Source: a virus
Length of the DNA: 64,000 nt
Strand: one strand, 5' to 3'
IMG/VR virus record: IMGVR_UViG_3300025133_000063
Location: 16,405-80,404 of that record
The translations under genes were made by a program, and so were the position numbers. Positions 33,123 to 41,254 of this stretch are shown piece after piece; positions within the stretch are counted from its first letter, which is position 1, and each line of letters starts with the position of its first letter. The notes under the pieces were generated by a model. The model saw only the letters and a list, made by a program, of their open reading frames with translations. It was not told the origin of the DNA and did no database searches.

Positions 33123-33934
33123 TGCCTTCCCGTATTCCAGACAAGTTTTATCGCCCTCTTAATATGGCTATACTTGAGTCAAATTTTTGGTTGGAGACGA
33201 ACGATCCAGATTCTGCAGATTATAATACGATTGAAGGTGAAAATGTAGATCAAACTCCAGCAGCTGAGGTTTTAGGTCATGCGCTTACTACATTTTTTAA
33301 AGAGTCCGGTTATTTAACGAATGTTCTTGTTCGATCGCCAGATCCAGAAAATAACCCAAATTCGACATTTGATAAAAGTCACACCAACTATCCAGATAAG
33401 ATTGTTATTGGTGGTGAGATGGGTTTATCCTCTAGAGGAAGAAGAATGCTTTACCTCAATCTTGCAACATATGCAGAAGATTTTGATGTTAATGATATTA
33501 CACCACAAATTCTTGCAGCCGAGGCTGCTGAAACCATACGCCATGAGCTAATCCATTCAGGACAATACGATAAAAGATCGCAAGCTCAAAAAGTTTCTAG
33601 AGTAGCAGCTAAAGAAAGCTATTATGATGAAGGTCAAATATCAACGTCGAACAATCGCGAACAGTACCTTTCTGCATATATTGAAATAGATGCATATGCT
33701 CATGAATTTGCCGAATACTTGTTACGAAATTACGGTAAGCAAAAGGCACTAAGCATTATTAAGAAACCTAAAGGTCTAAATAACGTCAAGCTGCCCGATC
33801 AAATGAAAGAGTATCTAGATGGTGTTTCAAGTAAAAAGGCGTATATAAACCTGTTGAAGAAGATATATTTTCATATTAACGATCTCTTTGACAGGAAATT
33901 AATAGAAAACGTGCTTAAGCGTCTAATATCTTAG
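33122..33934 (+). CDS. HExxH zinc peptidase-like protein
   Basis: 270 residues. The zincin motif is TIRHELIHSGQYD near residues 140-152, and a downstream EIDAYAHEFAEYL supplies a likely third ligand Glu or His. The N-terminus PSRIPDKFYRPLNMAILES has an I-L-E|S site like the neighbouring tagged proteins. Its target could be virion maturation or a host protein. TAATG coupling to the membrane protein upstream. Confidence 0.6.
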   Translation: MPSRIPDKFYRPLNMAILESNFWLETNDPDSADYNTIEGENVDQTPAAEVLGHALTTFFKESGYLTNVLVRSPDPENNPNSTFDKSHTNYPDKIVIGGEMGLSSRGRRMLYLNLATYAEDFDVNDITPQILAAEAAETIRHELIHSGQYDKRSQAQKVSRVAAKESYYDEGQISTSNNREQYLSAYIEIDAYAHEFAEYLLRNYGKQKALSIIKKPKGLNNVKLPDQMKEYLDGVSSKKAYINLLKKIYFHINDLFDRKLIENVLKRLIS

Positions 33935-33973
33935 TGCCAATATAATATTTAAAGCAGTATAAAGGAACCAACA

Positions 33974-34261
33974 GTGAAAATTACAAAAACACAAATCAGA
34001 AGAATTATTAGTGAGAGTAGAATACTCCCCGGTGAGCGAGCCTTGGACTTATACGCAGATATGTCTTTGACCGCAGATATTAAATCGAATATGCTTAAGC
34101 TTATTGAACAAGTAGCAGACAACGCAAACCTTGATGGCTTGAATGACGATGAGGCTCTAGAATCTGCCCATGACGCATTTTGTTCACTAGTGTCGGAGAT
34201 AGCCGACGCTGTTGGTTATCATCATGTCGCAAATCAAATGGACACATTTCAACGAAAGTAA
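33974..34261 (+). CDS. KIT-tag protein, unknown cargo
   Basis: 95 residues, GTG start. N-terminal tag KITKTQIRRIISES (class A, basic, ends I-S-E|S) is shared with the genes at 36993, 37385, 37783 and 48560. The cargo is helical and acidic (ALDLYADMSLTADIKSNML; LVSEIADAVGYHHVA), with no known domain. First clear member of the tagged cluster. Confidence 0.6.
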   Translation: MKITKTQIRRIISESRILPGERALDLYADMSLTADIKSNMLKLIEQVADNANLDGLNDDEALESAHDAFCSLVSEIADAVGYHHVANQMDTFQRK

Positions 34262-34277
34262 GCTTTAGGGCTAATTT

Positions 34278-35111
34278 ATGTCATATGGTAATACACCTCT
34301 TATAAAAATTTCTGATGGGATTTATGGAAAACTTGAAGCATATAATCCAACAGGTTCAGTTAAAGATAGACTGATCAAGTTTCTTATTGAAAAAGAAGTT
34401 TCTAATAAGAAAATAAATTCTGACACGGTGTTCTGTGAGGCTACATCTGGAAATACTGGAATAGCCCTTGCTTCGGCTGCTGCCTCCTTTGGTGTTATTT
34501 GTAGGATATATATGCCTGCAAACATGTCAAAGGAACGTGTGGATATGATGAGTGCCTTCGGTGCTAAAATTATAAAGGTTCCTGATAATGATTTTGAAGA
34601 AGCCATACGACAACGCGATATATTTTTAAATAAAAACAAAAATTCTTGGTCGCCAATGCAGTTTAGCAATCCAAATAATATTGATTGTCATTTTTCTACT
34701 ACTGCTCCAGAAATTCATAAACAAGTCGCTAAGAAATGGTCGGCATTTATTCATGGTTCTGGTACCGGTGGAACAATCGCCGGCGTTAAGAAATATATTG
34801 ATAGCTTATCACTACCAACAAAGGTCTGTCTAGTTGTTCCTGCCGAGGAAAAACATGGAATTCAAGGAATTGGCGATGGTCAAGATTTTTTAGCAACACC
34901 AAGTGAGTATGACGACATTTATATTATAAGAACTGAAGATGCAATTACACGATCAAAACAATTTGCAAAATCCAGCGGCTATTTAGTAGGCATCAGTTCA
35001 GGGGCAAATATACTTGCTGCTGAATTGTGGAAGAAAAAAAATAAACCTGATGGAGATATTATTACTATATTGGCCGATAGAGGTGAACGTTATATGTCAA
35101 TTTATAGTTAA
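34278..35111 (+). CDS. PLP-dependent cysteine synthase-family enzyme
   Basis: 277 residues. The PLP lysine is in NPTGSVKDR (about 26-34), the phosphate/substrate loop is EATSGNTGIALA, the glycine loop is GSGTGGTIAGV, and VGISSGANILAA lies near the end. This is the CysK/CysM layout, about 30 residues shorter than bacterial enzymes. It would make cysteine from (acetyl-)serine and sulfide. It is untagged though inside the tagged cluster. Probably an auxiliary metabolic gene. Confidence 0.85.
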   Translation: MSYGNTPLIKISDGIYGKLEAYNPTGSVKDRLIKFLIEKEVSNKKINSDTVFCEATSGNTGIALASAAASFGVICRIYMPANMSKERVDMMSAFGAKIIKVPDNDFEEAIRQRDIFLNKNKNSWSPMQFSNPNNIDCHFSTTAPEIHKQVAKKWSAFIHGSGTGGTIAGVKKYIDSLSLPTKVCLVVPAEEKHGIQGIGDGQDFLATPSEYDDIYIIRTEDAITRSKQFAKSSGYLVGISSGANILAAELWKKKNKPDGDIITILADRGERYMSIYS

Positions 35112-35137
35112 ATGAATATTTAAATACAGAGGTTTTT

Positions 35138-35506
35138 GTGTTAGAATATTCTATGCCATTTTTTTATGAAGACAGTAATGTTCCAGCCGTGCTGTCAAAA
35201 ATCTCCCCAATTGAAATCGGCGCCATTACATTGGGGCCATTTGTTTTTTCTAGAGGGAAAATAAGTGAATCAACACGTATACACGAAACAATACACTGGC
35301 AACAATATATTGAGACAGGGATAATTGGTTTTCTTGTCTTATATTTATTGTTTTGGATAATAGGTTTATTCAAATATCGGAGTGGTGTATTGGCTTATCG
35401 TAATATGCCATTTGAGCATGAAGCATATAAACACCAAGATGATGTATCATATTTGTTTAACAGATCACGTTATGAGTGGTGTCGATTAGGATATTACAAT
35501 GAATGA
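35138..35506 (+). CDS. Membrane-associated HExxH protein
   Basis: 122 residues, GTG start. RIHETIHWQQYIETG has a HExxH-like HETIH, followed by a hydrophobic span (IIGFLVLYLLFWIIGLF) and FEHEAY, a possible third ligand. Small membrane zinc peptidase is plausible; no substrate known. Overlaps the next gene by 8 bases. Confidence 0.5.
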   Translation: MLEYSMPFFYEDSNVPAVLSKISPIEIGAITLGPFVFSRGKISESTRIHETIHWQQYIETGIIGFLVLYLLFWIIGLFKYRSGVLAYRNMPFEHEAYKHQDDVSYLFNRSRYEWCRLGYYNE

Positions 35507-36950
35507 ATTAACGTTAAGACACTATATTAGAGAAGCTCTTGTATTAGATGCCGGTGCCGCTGGAACAGCCAGCTTAGACATACCAGATGGTATTAAAAAT
35601 ATAGATATAATGGATATAGTCACCGCAGAAATAGCCAAAGGTGATCCTACCGGTAAGAGAATGCAGCAAATTTTAGCATTTAATGAAATGGTTTACAATA
35701 TTGCTATGGAAGGTGGAAATAAAAATGCATGGCAAGCAATTGCCGAAAAAATGTTGGCTTATTGGGGTTATAATGTTGAAGACCAAACAGGCGCCGATGC
35801 AACAGGAATAACTGTTTTTTACGATGTTGAGAAAGACAATATATACTATTCAGTAAAATCATCGTTTAAATCAGGTGCTAACAGCTATAGGGCTGCTACA
35901 TCAAGCTCCAATGTTAAAATTCAGTCTATTTGTGCACTTATTATTAAGGAGCCTGAAAAGAACGTATTGGGTAATATTGGGTGTTTTTGTAACAAGAAGA
36001 ACCCTATCATAGGGTGGGGACAAGTTACTGCTCCAATATCAAGAGAAGCAGTGATAAAGAATATTTTGTCTATTGTTTCTAGTGATAATGATTTAGCAAA
36101 AAGATTTATCGATGCAACAGAAAACAAACCATCTTCTTCCATTGCTGATAAAATTATTAGTGATATTAAAAATTATTTTGCCTCGGCCGGCTTAACACCA
36201 GCAGATGGTCGTATGGGCTTAAGCCCTATGGCTGCAGTTCTTGGTGATATAAATGAAAAAGAAATAGGATCTCTTACCCTTGTAGATCCAGTTGAGCTTT
36301 TTGAAAAAACATTGGGTTCAGGTATAAAAGATGGTGTTCGTTCAGATGGCACTAAGGTTGCTCCTGAAGAGGATAGATCTGACTTTTTAAGAAGAATGAG
36401 ATCTGTCGCTAGAACGTTAAGTAGCGTTGAGATGGAAGATGTTATAGCGGCGGCTATAGGAATGTTGACATCTGCTAAGCCTGATGCACCATTGGAGGAA
36501 ACCTTAAGACAATTTACTCCTTCTACACAAGCTTATCTTAGAGAGCATTTTAAAATAAATGAATCAAGATTATTAAAAAAATATATCCGAAGTTTACTTG
36601 AATGTGGTGAAGAACCAGGGCAAACTTTACAACCTCTTATGGATCCCTTATTTAATCTTCGCGAAATAGTAAAAGAGCTAACTCTTCTAGAAGATCATAT
36701 GAATAATCCGTCAAAACAATGTCCGGATTGTATTAACAAACATTTAATGAAGTGTGAGGCCTTGTCTGAAGAGGCTATTTCTTTAGATGGTGATAACCAG
36801 TACCCATTTATTTCCAGTGTACCACAGGTTATTAGAGGGTGGCATAAGGCCGTATTAGATAACGATGTTATACCTCCAGCTGTTCCAGCTGAGATGAGAA
36901 GATTTAGAAAAATGATTATGCCACATGTGGCCAATAAATTTGAGGTTTAG
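35499..36950 (+). CDS. Tagged large protein with a second internal tag
   Basis: 483 residues. The N-terminus NELTLRHYIREALVLD is a class B tag variant. Residues 60-150 (WQAIAEKMLAYWGYNVEDQ, GADATGITVFYD, YYSVKSS) have a possible PD-(D/E)XK-like order of Glu, Asp and V-K, but this is weak. A second tag NESRLLKKYIRSLLEC starts at residue 354, followed by a separate C-terminal domain with CPDC and HLMKC cysteines. It looks like two tagged proteins fused in frame. Confidence 0.55.
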   Translation: MNELTLRHYIREALVLDAGAAGTASLDIPDGIKNIDIMDIVTAEIAKGDPTGKRMQQILAFNEMVYNIAMEGGNKNAWQAIAEKMLAYWGYNVEDQTGADATGITVFYDVEKDNIYYSVKSSFKSGANSYRAATSSSNVKIQSICALIIKEPEKNVLGNIGCFCNKKNPIIGWGQVTAPISREAVIKNILSIVSSDNDLAKRFIDATENKPSSSIADKIISDIKNYFASAGLTPADGRMGLSPMAAVLGDINEKEIGSLTLVDPVELFEKTLGSGIKDGVRSDGTKVAPEEDRSDFLRRMRSVARTLSSVEMEDVIAAAIGMLTSAKPDAPLEETLRQFTPSTQAYLREHFKINESRLLKKYIRSLLECGEEPGQTLQPLMDPLFNLREIVKELTLLEDHMNNPSKQCPDCINKHLMKCEALSEEAISLDGDNQYPFISSVPQVIRGWHKAVLDNDVIPPAVPAEMRRFRKMIMPHVANKFEV

Positions 36951-36957
36951 TATAGCA

Positions 36958-36996
36958 ATGAAAATTACTAAAACAAAAAAGAGGATTTTAAAATGA
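36958..36996 (+). pseudogene. Tag-only mini-ORF (class A tag remnant)
   Basis: Twelve codons from ATG 36958 to TGA 36996 read MKITKTKKRILK, the start of a class A tag, and stop exactly where the next tagged gene begins (ATGA). It appears to be a decayed tag whose cargo was lost, or a leader peptide coupling translation. Confidence 0.5.
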
Positions 36997-37385
36997 AAAT
37001 CACAAAGAGACAGCTACGAAGAATTATTAGAGAAGCTTTTACAACGGTGTCTGATGAAGAATTTGACAGGGACACCTTTGCAGACTATAGGGGTGGACTA
37101 CGAGATTTAGTTCCATCAGATCCAAAGCGCCCATGGGGATCATATGCTGGTGTTGGTGATGAGACATATTCTGATACTATTGTGATGAGTCCAAATGGAG
37201 ACTCAGTCTTGGTTGATGGTCTAGAAACTTATATACAAGATGTACCCTCACAATTACACCATACTTCAGGTTTTGAAATGAGTAAGACCGATGCAGATAA
37301 TTTAATATTCGCCCTTGAAACTCAGGAACAAGATGGTTATATAGAGCTTGGTGTCGAATACAAAAATGGAAAATGGAGTTGGTAA
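36993..37385 (+). CDS. KIT-tag protein, unknown cargo
   Basis: 130 residues. Perfect class A tag MKITKRQLRRIIREAF with I-R-E|A processing-like end. Cargo is a small mixed alpha/beta domain (TIVMSPNGDSVLVDGLETYI; DADNLIFALETQEQDGYIEL). No known family. Coupled to the next tagged gene by TAATG. Confidence 0.6.
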   Translation: MKITKRQLRRIIREAFTTVSDEEFDRDTFADYRGGLRDLVPSDPKRPWGSYAGVGDETYSDTIVMSPNGDSVLVDGLETYIQDVPSQLHHTSGFEMSKTDADNLIFALETQEQDGYIELGVEYKNGKWSW

Positions 37386-37762
37386 TGAGAATTACAAAGA
37401 GACAACTACGAAAAATTATTAGAGAAGTTAGCGACTGGTATGATGACGAAAACGAGACGCTTGCCGACAAAAAATTTCGTGACTCCTATGAGAGTGAAAA
37501 ACGGCCCCGCGATGATTTACGAAATCGAGTACATCAATACTTGATTGATAAAAAGTTTTTCAAAGGACGTAATCTCAATGGCCGGCCACAGATCGAGATA
37601 TTCTGGGGACCACCTGAAGGACCAGATGTCCCAAAAGGTGCAGGATATACAAATCCCGCCCATGATTTTCTAAAATCAGCAGTTGAATCCGGTGACATTG
37701 ACTGGGCCACATGGGAAGAAATTGAGCCTATCTGGCGAGAAATTGACAGATCAATTAACTGA
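37385..37762 (+). CDS. KIT-tag protein, unknown cargo
   Basis: 125 residues from ATG 37385, chosen because it begins the class A tag MRITKRQLRKIIREVS. Cargo is charged, with HQYLIDKKFFKGRNLNGRPQ then IEIFWGPPEGPDVP. Unknown function. Confidence 0.6.
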   Translation: MRITKRQLRKIIREVSDWYDDENETLADKKFRDSYESEKRPRDDLRNRVHQYLIDKKFFKGRNLNGRPQIEIFWGPPEGPDVPKGAGYTNPAHDFLKSAVESGDIDWATWEEIEPIWREIDRSIN

Positions 37763-37782
37763 CATTTAAAAAGGAGATAACA

Positions 37783-38739
37783 ATGAAAATTACAAAAAGA
37801 CAACTTAGAAGAATCATTAGAGAAACTGGCCGGCCCGAACACGATGCCGAAGCCCGCGGCATGGTGGCTTCATACCGTCAAGGTTACAATGATGCCTATC
37901 GCGGACCAGGATATAAAAAACGTGGCAATCGCGAATATCTTCGAGGGTACCAACAGGGTGTTGCTGACGTCGAACAAGGTAAGCCCCCACCGGACGGCTT
38001 CCGGCCAGCCCGGCGCATTAGGGAAGCCGAAGGCTCTACCAAGAAATACGATGATGACTCTGCGCTTAAGGGCGGGCAAAGCAAACTTCCTGATGCCCTT
38101 CAAAAAGGGATCATTGATAAGACAGTTGATGACCGTGAAGAGCGTGAAGAAGAAGAGAGAGAAGAGAAGAATGAATCCGTACAAATTATAAAGCGACAGC
38201 TTAGAAGAACTATTCGCGAAATGATGAGGGGTCCAGCTGCTGAGATGGCTGCAGCCGCTGCAGAGACCGGTGCAGCCGGTATGGCACATCGCCGTGATGG
38301 CCTCGGTAAAAATATCACCGACGTTGACTTTCCAATTATCGTAGGTTACGAAGGTAAGTCGGAGATTGCATATAATCAGGATGAGCTGGACGACATATTG
38401 GATTATGTTGCTCCTACCCATGGCAGTTCTGGAATTCCATACAGCTTAGATTCTATTTCTGATTTAGAACCACACTCTGTTCCTGTAGGTGTTGGAATAG
38501 AGCAATTGTCTGCTGGAAAGAAAATAAAGATTACAAAAAGTCATTTAAAAAGAATTATTCAAGAAACAGTATTACGTGAAAATTTAAACAGTGCTATTGA
38601 AAAAGCACTAACAATGTCAGACACTAAATCTATTAATGTTGTAATAGAAAAAGTAAAAGAGATTGTTGGTGATCAATATAATGATGAACAAATTGCAATT
38701 GCTGTTGAAGATAGCTTTGATAACGCCATGGGAATATAA
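37783..38739 (+). CDS. Polyprotein-like ORF with three class A tags
   Basis: 318 residues containing three tag copies: residues 1-14 (MKITKRQLRRIIRE), 133-147 (VQIIKRQLRRTIREM) and 249-262 (KITKSHLKRIIQET). Between them lie an Arg/Gly/Tyr-rich segment (GYNDAYRGPGYKKRG), an Ala-rich plus acidic domain, and a helical C-terminal domain (NVVIEKVKEIVGDQY). If each tag is cut at (I/L)-x-E, three small proteins would result. Fusion of once-separate tagged genes is the likely origin. AAGGAG ribosome site. Confidence 0.6.
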   Translation: MKITKRQLRRIIRETGRPEHDAEARGMVASYRQGYNDAYRGPGYKKRGNREYLRGYQQGVADVEQGKPPPDGFRPARRIREAEGSTKKYDDDSALKGGQSKLPDALQKGIIDKTVDDREEREEEEREEKNESVQIIKRQLRRTIREMMRGPAAEMAAAAAETGAAGMAHRRDGLGKNITDVDFPIIVGYEGKSEIAYNQDELDDILDYVAPTHGSSGIPYSLDSISDLEPHSVPVGVGIEQLSAGKKIKITKSHLKRIIQETVLRENLNSAIEKALTMSDTKSINVVIEKVKEIVGDQYNDEQIAIAVEDSFDNAMGI

Positions 38740-38775
38740 AAAGTAAGATATATTTTGAACCTAACGGAAACTAAA

Positions 38776-39339
38776 GTGAACATTATTCGTGAATATATAA
38801 GAGAGCTTCTTGTTGAAGATTTAGCTAAGCGTCAAACTATGGTTATAGAACTGATAACTGAAGAAGACAATTCAGCAGGTCCAGGGTTTAAATACATTCA
38901 CCGTGGAATGAAGATTGATATAGGTAGTGCACCTCTCGCCTCACAGATAAGAAAAGTAGCACAAAAGAAATCAGCCGGTATAAGTGAGCGCGAAGCTGGT
39001 GCTTTTATTATGGCCAAGTTGAAAAACGAAGAAATCGGTGAATCTTGGACAACAAATAGAGATGTAGCTTCAAACTTTGCAGATGTTTGGGAGGCAACCA
39101 ATCGAGGCAGCACTCTTCACGTGATGTTTACTGGCAAGATTCCAAATAATTTTGGTTATGATCCAACAATAACTGGTGAAGAGCCTGCGATGTTTGACGA
39201 TGAAAGTGAGGTTCGAATTCCAAAAGGCGAAGAAATAGAAATCTCTTCTGTTTCTGTTTTTATTGCTAGTAAGGCCAGCGGCAAAAATTGGATGAAATTT
39301 CGCCCAGTCGCATTTAGCTTAGGCAAGGTAAGAGCATGA
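38776..39339 (+). CDS. Tagged ADP-ribosyltransferase-like protein
   Basis: 187 residues from GTG 38776, chosen because it begins the class B tag NIIREYIRELLVED (TTG 38755 would add seven residues). The cargo shows the R-S-E layout of mono-ADP-ribosyltransferases: YIHRGM (Arg, NAD binding), SWTTNRDVASNFAD (Ser-Thr strand), and DESEVRIPKGEEIEI (Glu-x-Glu catalytic). T4 Alt is a head-packaged ART that modifies host RNA polymerase; by tag and fold this is a candidate analogue. Target unknown. Confidence 0.65.
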   Translation: MNIIREYIRELLVEDLAKRQTMVIELITEEDNSAGPGFKYIHRGMKIDIGSAPLASQIRKVAQKKSAGISEREAGAFIMAKLKNEEIGESWTTNRDVASNFADVWEATNRGSTLHVMFTGKIPNNFGYDPTITGEEPAMFDDESEVRIPKGEEIEISSVSVFIASKASGKNWMKFRPVAFSLGKVRA

Positions 39340-40127
39340 ACCTACTCCGCGAATACATAAGAGAGCTGCTAGCAGAAGACGCCATGGGCTTTGTCCACGA
39401 TCTTGCAGCTACATCAGAAGAGTTTGGTGAAGAAGGCGAAATGTTCTTTGGTGGTAATCCCGGAAAAGGCGGAGGCAAGGCAATTAAGCGCGCATTCAAT
39501 GCAAATGCTGATCACCAATGGTTGGCAACACTAGACACTGTCCATTGGACCGGTGAGATTTACAATATGGAAGGGCTTGTTGGAAAAGGAAAGGACGAAC
39601 TTTCTGCAACAATGACGCTTCCAGGCGAAGATTTTGATTGGCAGCTTTATTATGGATTATGGATAAAGGGCCGCATAACCTTAGCAGCAAATGATCAAGA
39701 CGCGTTATATACAGGTCACTATTCGACAGGTACTCCAGACGAGAAACAAGCACATATAGATAAATCTTCTGGAAGAAACAAGCTGCCATCCGTCTCAAAA
39801 GATTATAGTCGTTACGGACAACTTAAACGTGGGAACGAATATGCCGAAAGGACGGCGAAGAAAATTCCATATCTTTTAGACCAGTCTATGTGGAATCCTT
39901 CTGGGAATAATAACGAAGCACTGGTCGACAATTGGAAACCTGTTGGAATAATCCTAACGAAATTCGACGAGATAGATATCGTTTCAGGATTGGGGTATGT
40001 TGAGGGCACCAAAGAAGATATTGAAGAATTTACGCTTGGTGTGACGAAACAAATTCTATTAACGGCCCTTGCGTTTGGTGTACCAGTTTATGATACAGAG
40101 CGAGAGTTATTATGGAGCCCGGAATGA
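39336..40127 (+). CDS. Tagged protein, unknown cargo
   Basis: 263 residues. Class B tag MNLLREYIRELLAED. Cargo includes LYYGLWIKGRITLAANDQ, DKSSGRNKLPSV and VDNWKPVGIILTKFDEIDI, and from memory resembles uncharacterised phage proteins of similar length. No catalytic motif is certain. Coupled by ATGA both sides; codon use is more GC-rich than outside the cluster. Confidence 0.6.
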   Translation: MNLLREYIRELLAEDAMGFVHDLAATSEEFGEEGEMFFGGNPGKGGGKAIKRAFNANADHQWLATLDTVHWTGEIYNMEGLVGKGKDELSATMTLPGEDFDWQLYYGLWIKGRITLAANDQDALYTGHYSTGTPDEKQAHIDKSSGRNKLPSVSKDYSRYGQLKRGNEYAERTAKKIPYLLDQSMWNPSGNNNEALVDNWKPVGIILTKFDEIDIVSGLGYVEGTKEDIEEFTLGVTKQILLTALAFGVPVYDTERELLWSPE

Positions 40128-40633
40128 AATTCATGTCATTTCAGAGCTGGCTGGCACAAACAATAGCAGATGATGGTTGTTGTCAATCTGAAAACATATC
40201 ATATCTTTGGGCTGATCCGAATCAGGAAGATGTGCTGGATTATTTCGCCACTCAATATGATTTAAACACTATACGGATGGAAGACATTCAAGCTGCTGCC
40301 GATGAAATGTATCAGAAAACTCAGTCTGCCATAGCCTCTGATTTTCCAGATGAGATTCAAGTTTGGCGGTGTGGTGGATTAGCCGGTGATGTAACATCGG
40401 TGACGACTAACAAGAGAGTTGCTGATGGTGGGTGTAGCGGTGGTTATTATGGTGGCAAGGATGCCACCGTCACATCATATATGGTAAATCGTTCTGATGT
40501 TCTAGCTTCGGTTGAGCATCTCTGGCCCGCGGGCGATTTTGTGGAGGACGAACTCTTGGTCCGCCCCGGAGCACTCCGGCCAATGAAAGAATCTTTACTC
40601 CGTGAATACATAAGAGGGCTCCTAGAGGTTTAG
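40124..40633 (+). CDS. ADP-ribosyltransferase-like protein with C-terminal tag
   Basis: 169 residues from ATG 40124 (ATGA overlap, GGAG site). ART-like R-S-E elements: EIQVWRCGG (Arg), SVTTNKRVADGG (Thr-Thr-Asn), and EDELLVRPGAL (Glu-x-Glu with following Pro-Gly). Unlike its neighbours the class B tag lies at the C-terminus (residues 154-169, KESLLREYIRGLLEV). Either C-terminal targeting works too, or a tag from a lost downstream gene has been captured. Confidence 0.6.
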   Translation: MKFMSFQSWLAQTIADDGCCQSENISYLWADPNQEDVLDYFATQYDLNTIRMEDIQAAADEMYQKTQSAIASDFPDEIQVWRCGGLAGDVTSVTTNKRVADGGCSGGYYGGKDATVTSYMVNRSDVLASVEHLWPAGDFVEDELLVRPGALRPMKESLLREYIRGLLEV

Positions 40634-40634
40634 A

Positions 40635-41252
40635 ATGAAATTACTTAGAAAATATATAAAGCAACTTTTAAAAGAAGAATATAACATTGAAAAAAACAAG
40701 TGGACACTTTTAGGACCTGACGATTTAAGACGTGATGACGTAATGCAACAATTATATGATATGACGTGTGAAACTTATGGTCCAATTGGTGGTCACCCAA
40801 AAATATCATGTCCTTTAGCATTAAATAAATACATGTATTGGATTGTCGCAGATATCGATGATGATCCAGAAATTGATGTTGGAATGTATGGAAAGCCAAC
40901 TGCTGCCGGCCATAAAATGGGTGGTGCAGCAAATGATGGTACTCCTCAAGCCGCACAGGCATATAAAGAAAAGTCCGCAGAATTACGTTCTGGTGGATCA
41001 ATAGATGGTGTTGGTAATTGGTATGGTGAAGTTTCCGGAAAGCCAGCGTACGCAATGTTATCAAGAGGGGCTCCGGCTATAGTAAATGAACAACAGGTCA
41101 AGGCACTATTAAAAGGCAAAGGTGTAATTTGGCATGGAATGCATCCTGATCCAGCTGCACCAGCTGTTTTTAAAAATAGCCCTGGATGGTATTCTAGAAA
41201 CTTAGGTGGTGTTCTTCATACAAAAATAATTGTTGGCTCACCAAAGGTTTAA
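40635..41252 (+). CDS. Tagged protein, possible GNAT-like cargo
   Basis: 205 residues. Tag MKLLRKYIKQLLKEEY. Cargo: DLRRDDVMQQLYDMTCETYG, YWIVADIDDDPEIDVGMYGK, and the end WYSRNLGGVLHTKIIVG. The helix then strand start and the W-H-G-M-H-P-D phrase recall GNAT-like phage proteins, but the acetyl-CoA loop is not clear. Unknown target. Confidence 0.5.
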   Translation: MKLLRKYIKQLLKEEYNIEKNKWTLLGPDDLRRDDVMQQLYDMTCETYGPIGGHPKISCPLALNKYMYWIVADIDDDPEIDVGMYGKPTAAGHKMGGAANDGTPQAAQAYKEKSAELRSGGSIDGVGNWYGEVSGKPAYAMLSRGAPAIVNEQQVKALLKGKGVIWHGMHPDPAAPAVFKNSPGWYSRNLGGVLHTKIIVGSPKV

Positions 41253-41254
41253 CA

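Larger units (their letters stand above)
36993..38572 (+). repeat. Class A tag-coding repeats (KITKRQLRRIIRE)
   Basis: Near-identical 40-45 base units coding for the basic tag: 36993, 37385, 37783, and internal copies at 38179 and 38527. Outlying copies are at 33974, 48560 and 49652, and a truncated copy at 36958. All run in the + direction and keep reading frame. Amino-acid end is (I)-x-E. Confidence 0.75.

Noticed and set aside
37870-38421. Minus-strand open frame of 183 codons
   Set aside because: Lies wholly opposite the three-tag gene, whose frame is supported by repeated tags and a ribosome site.
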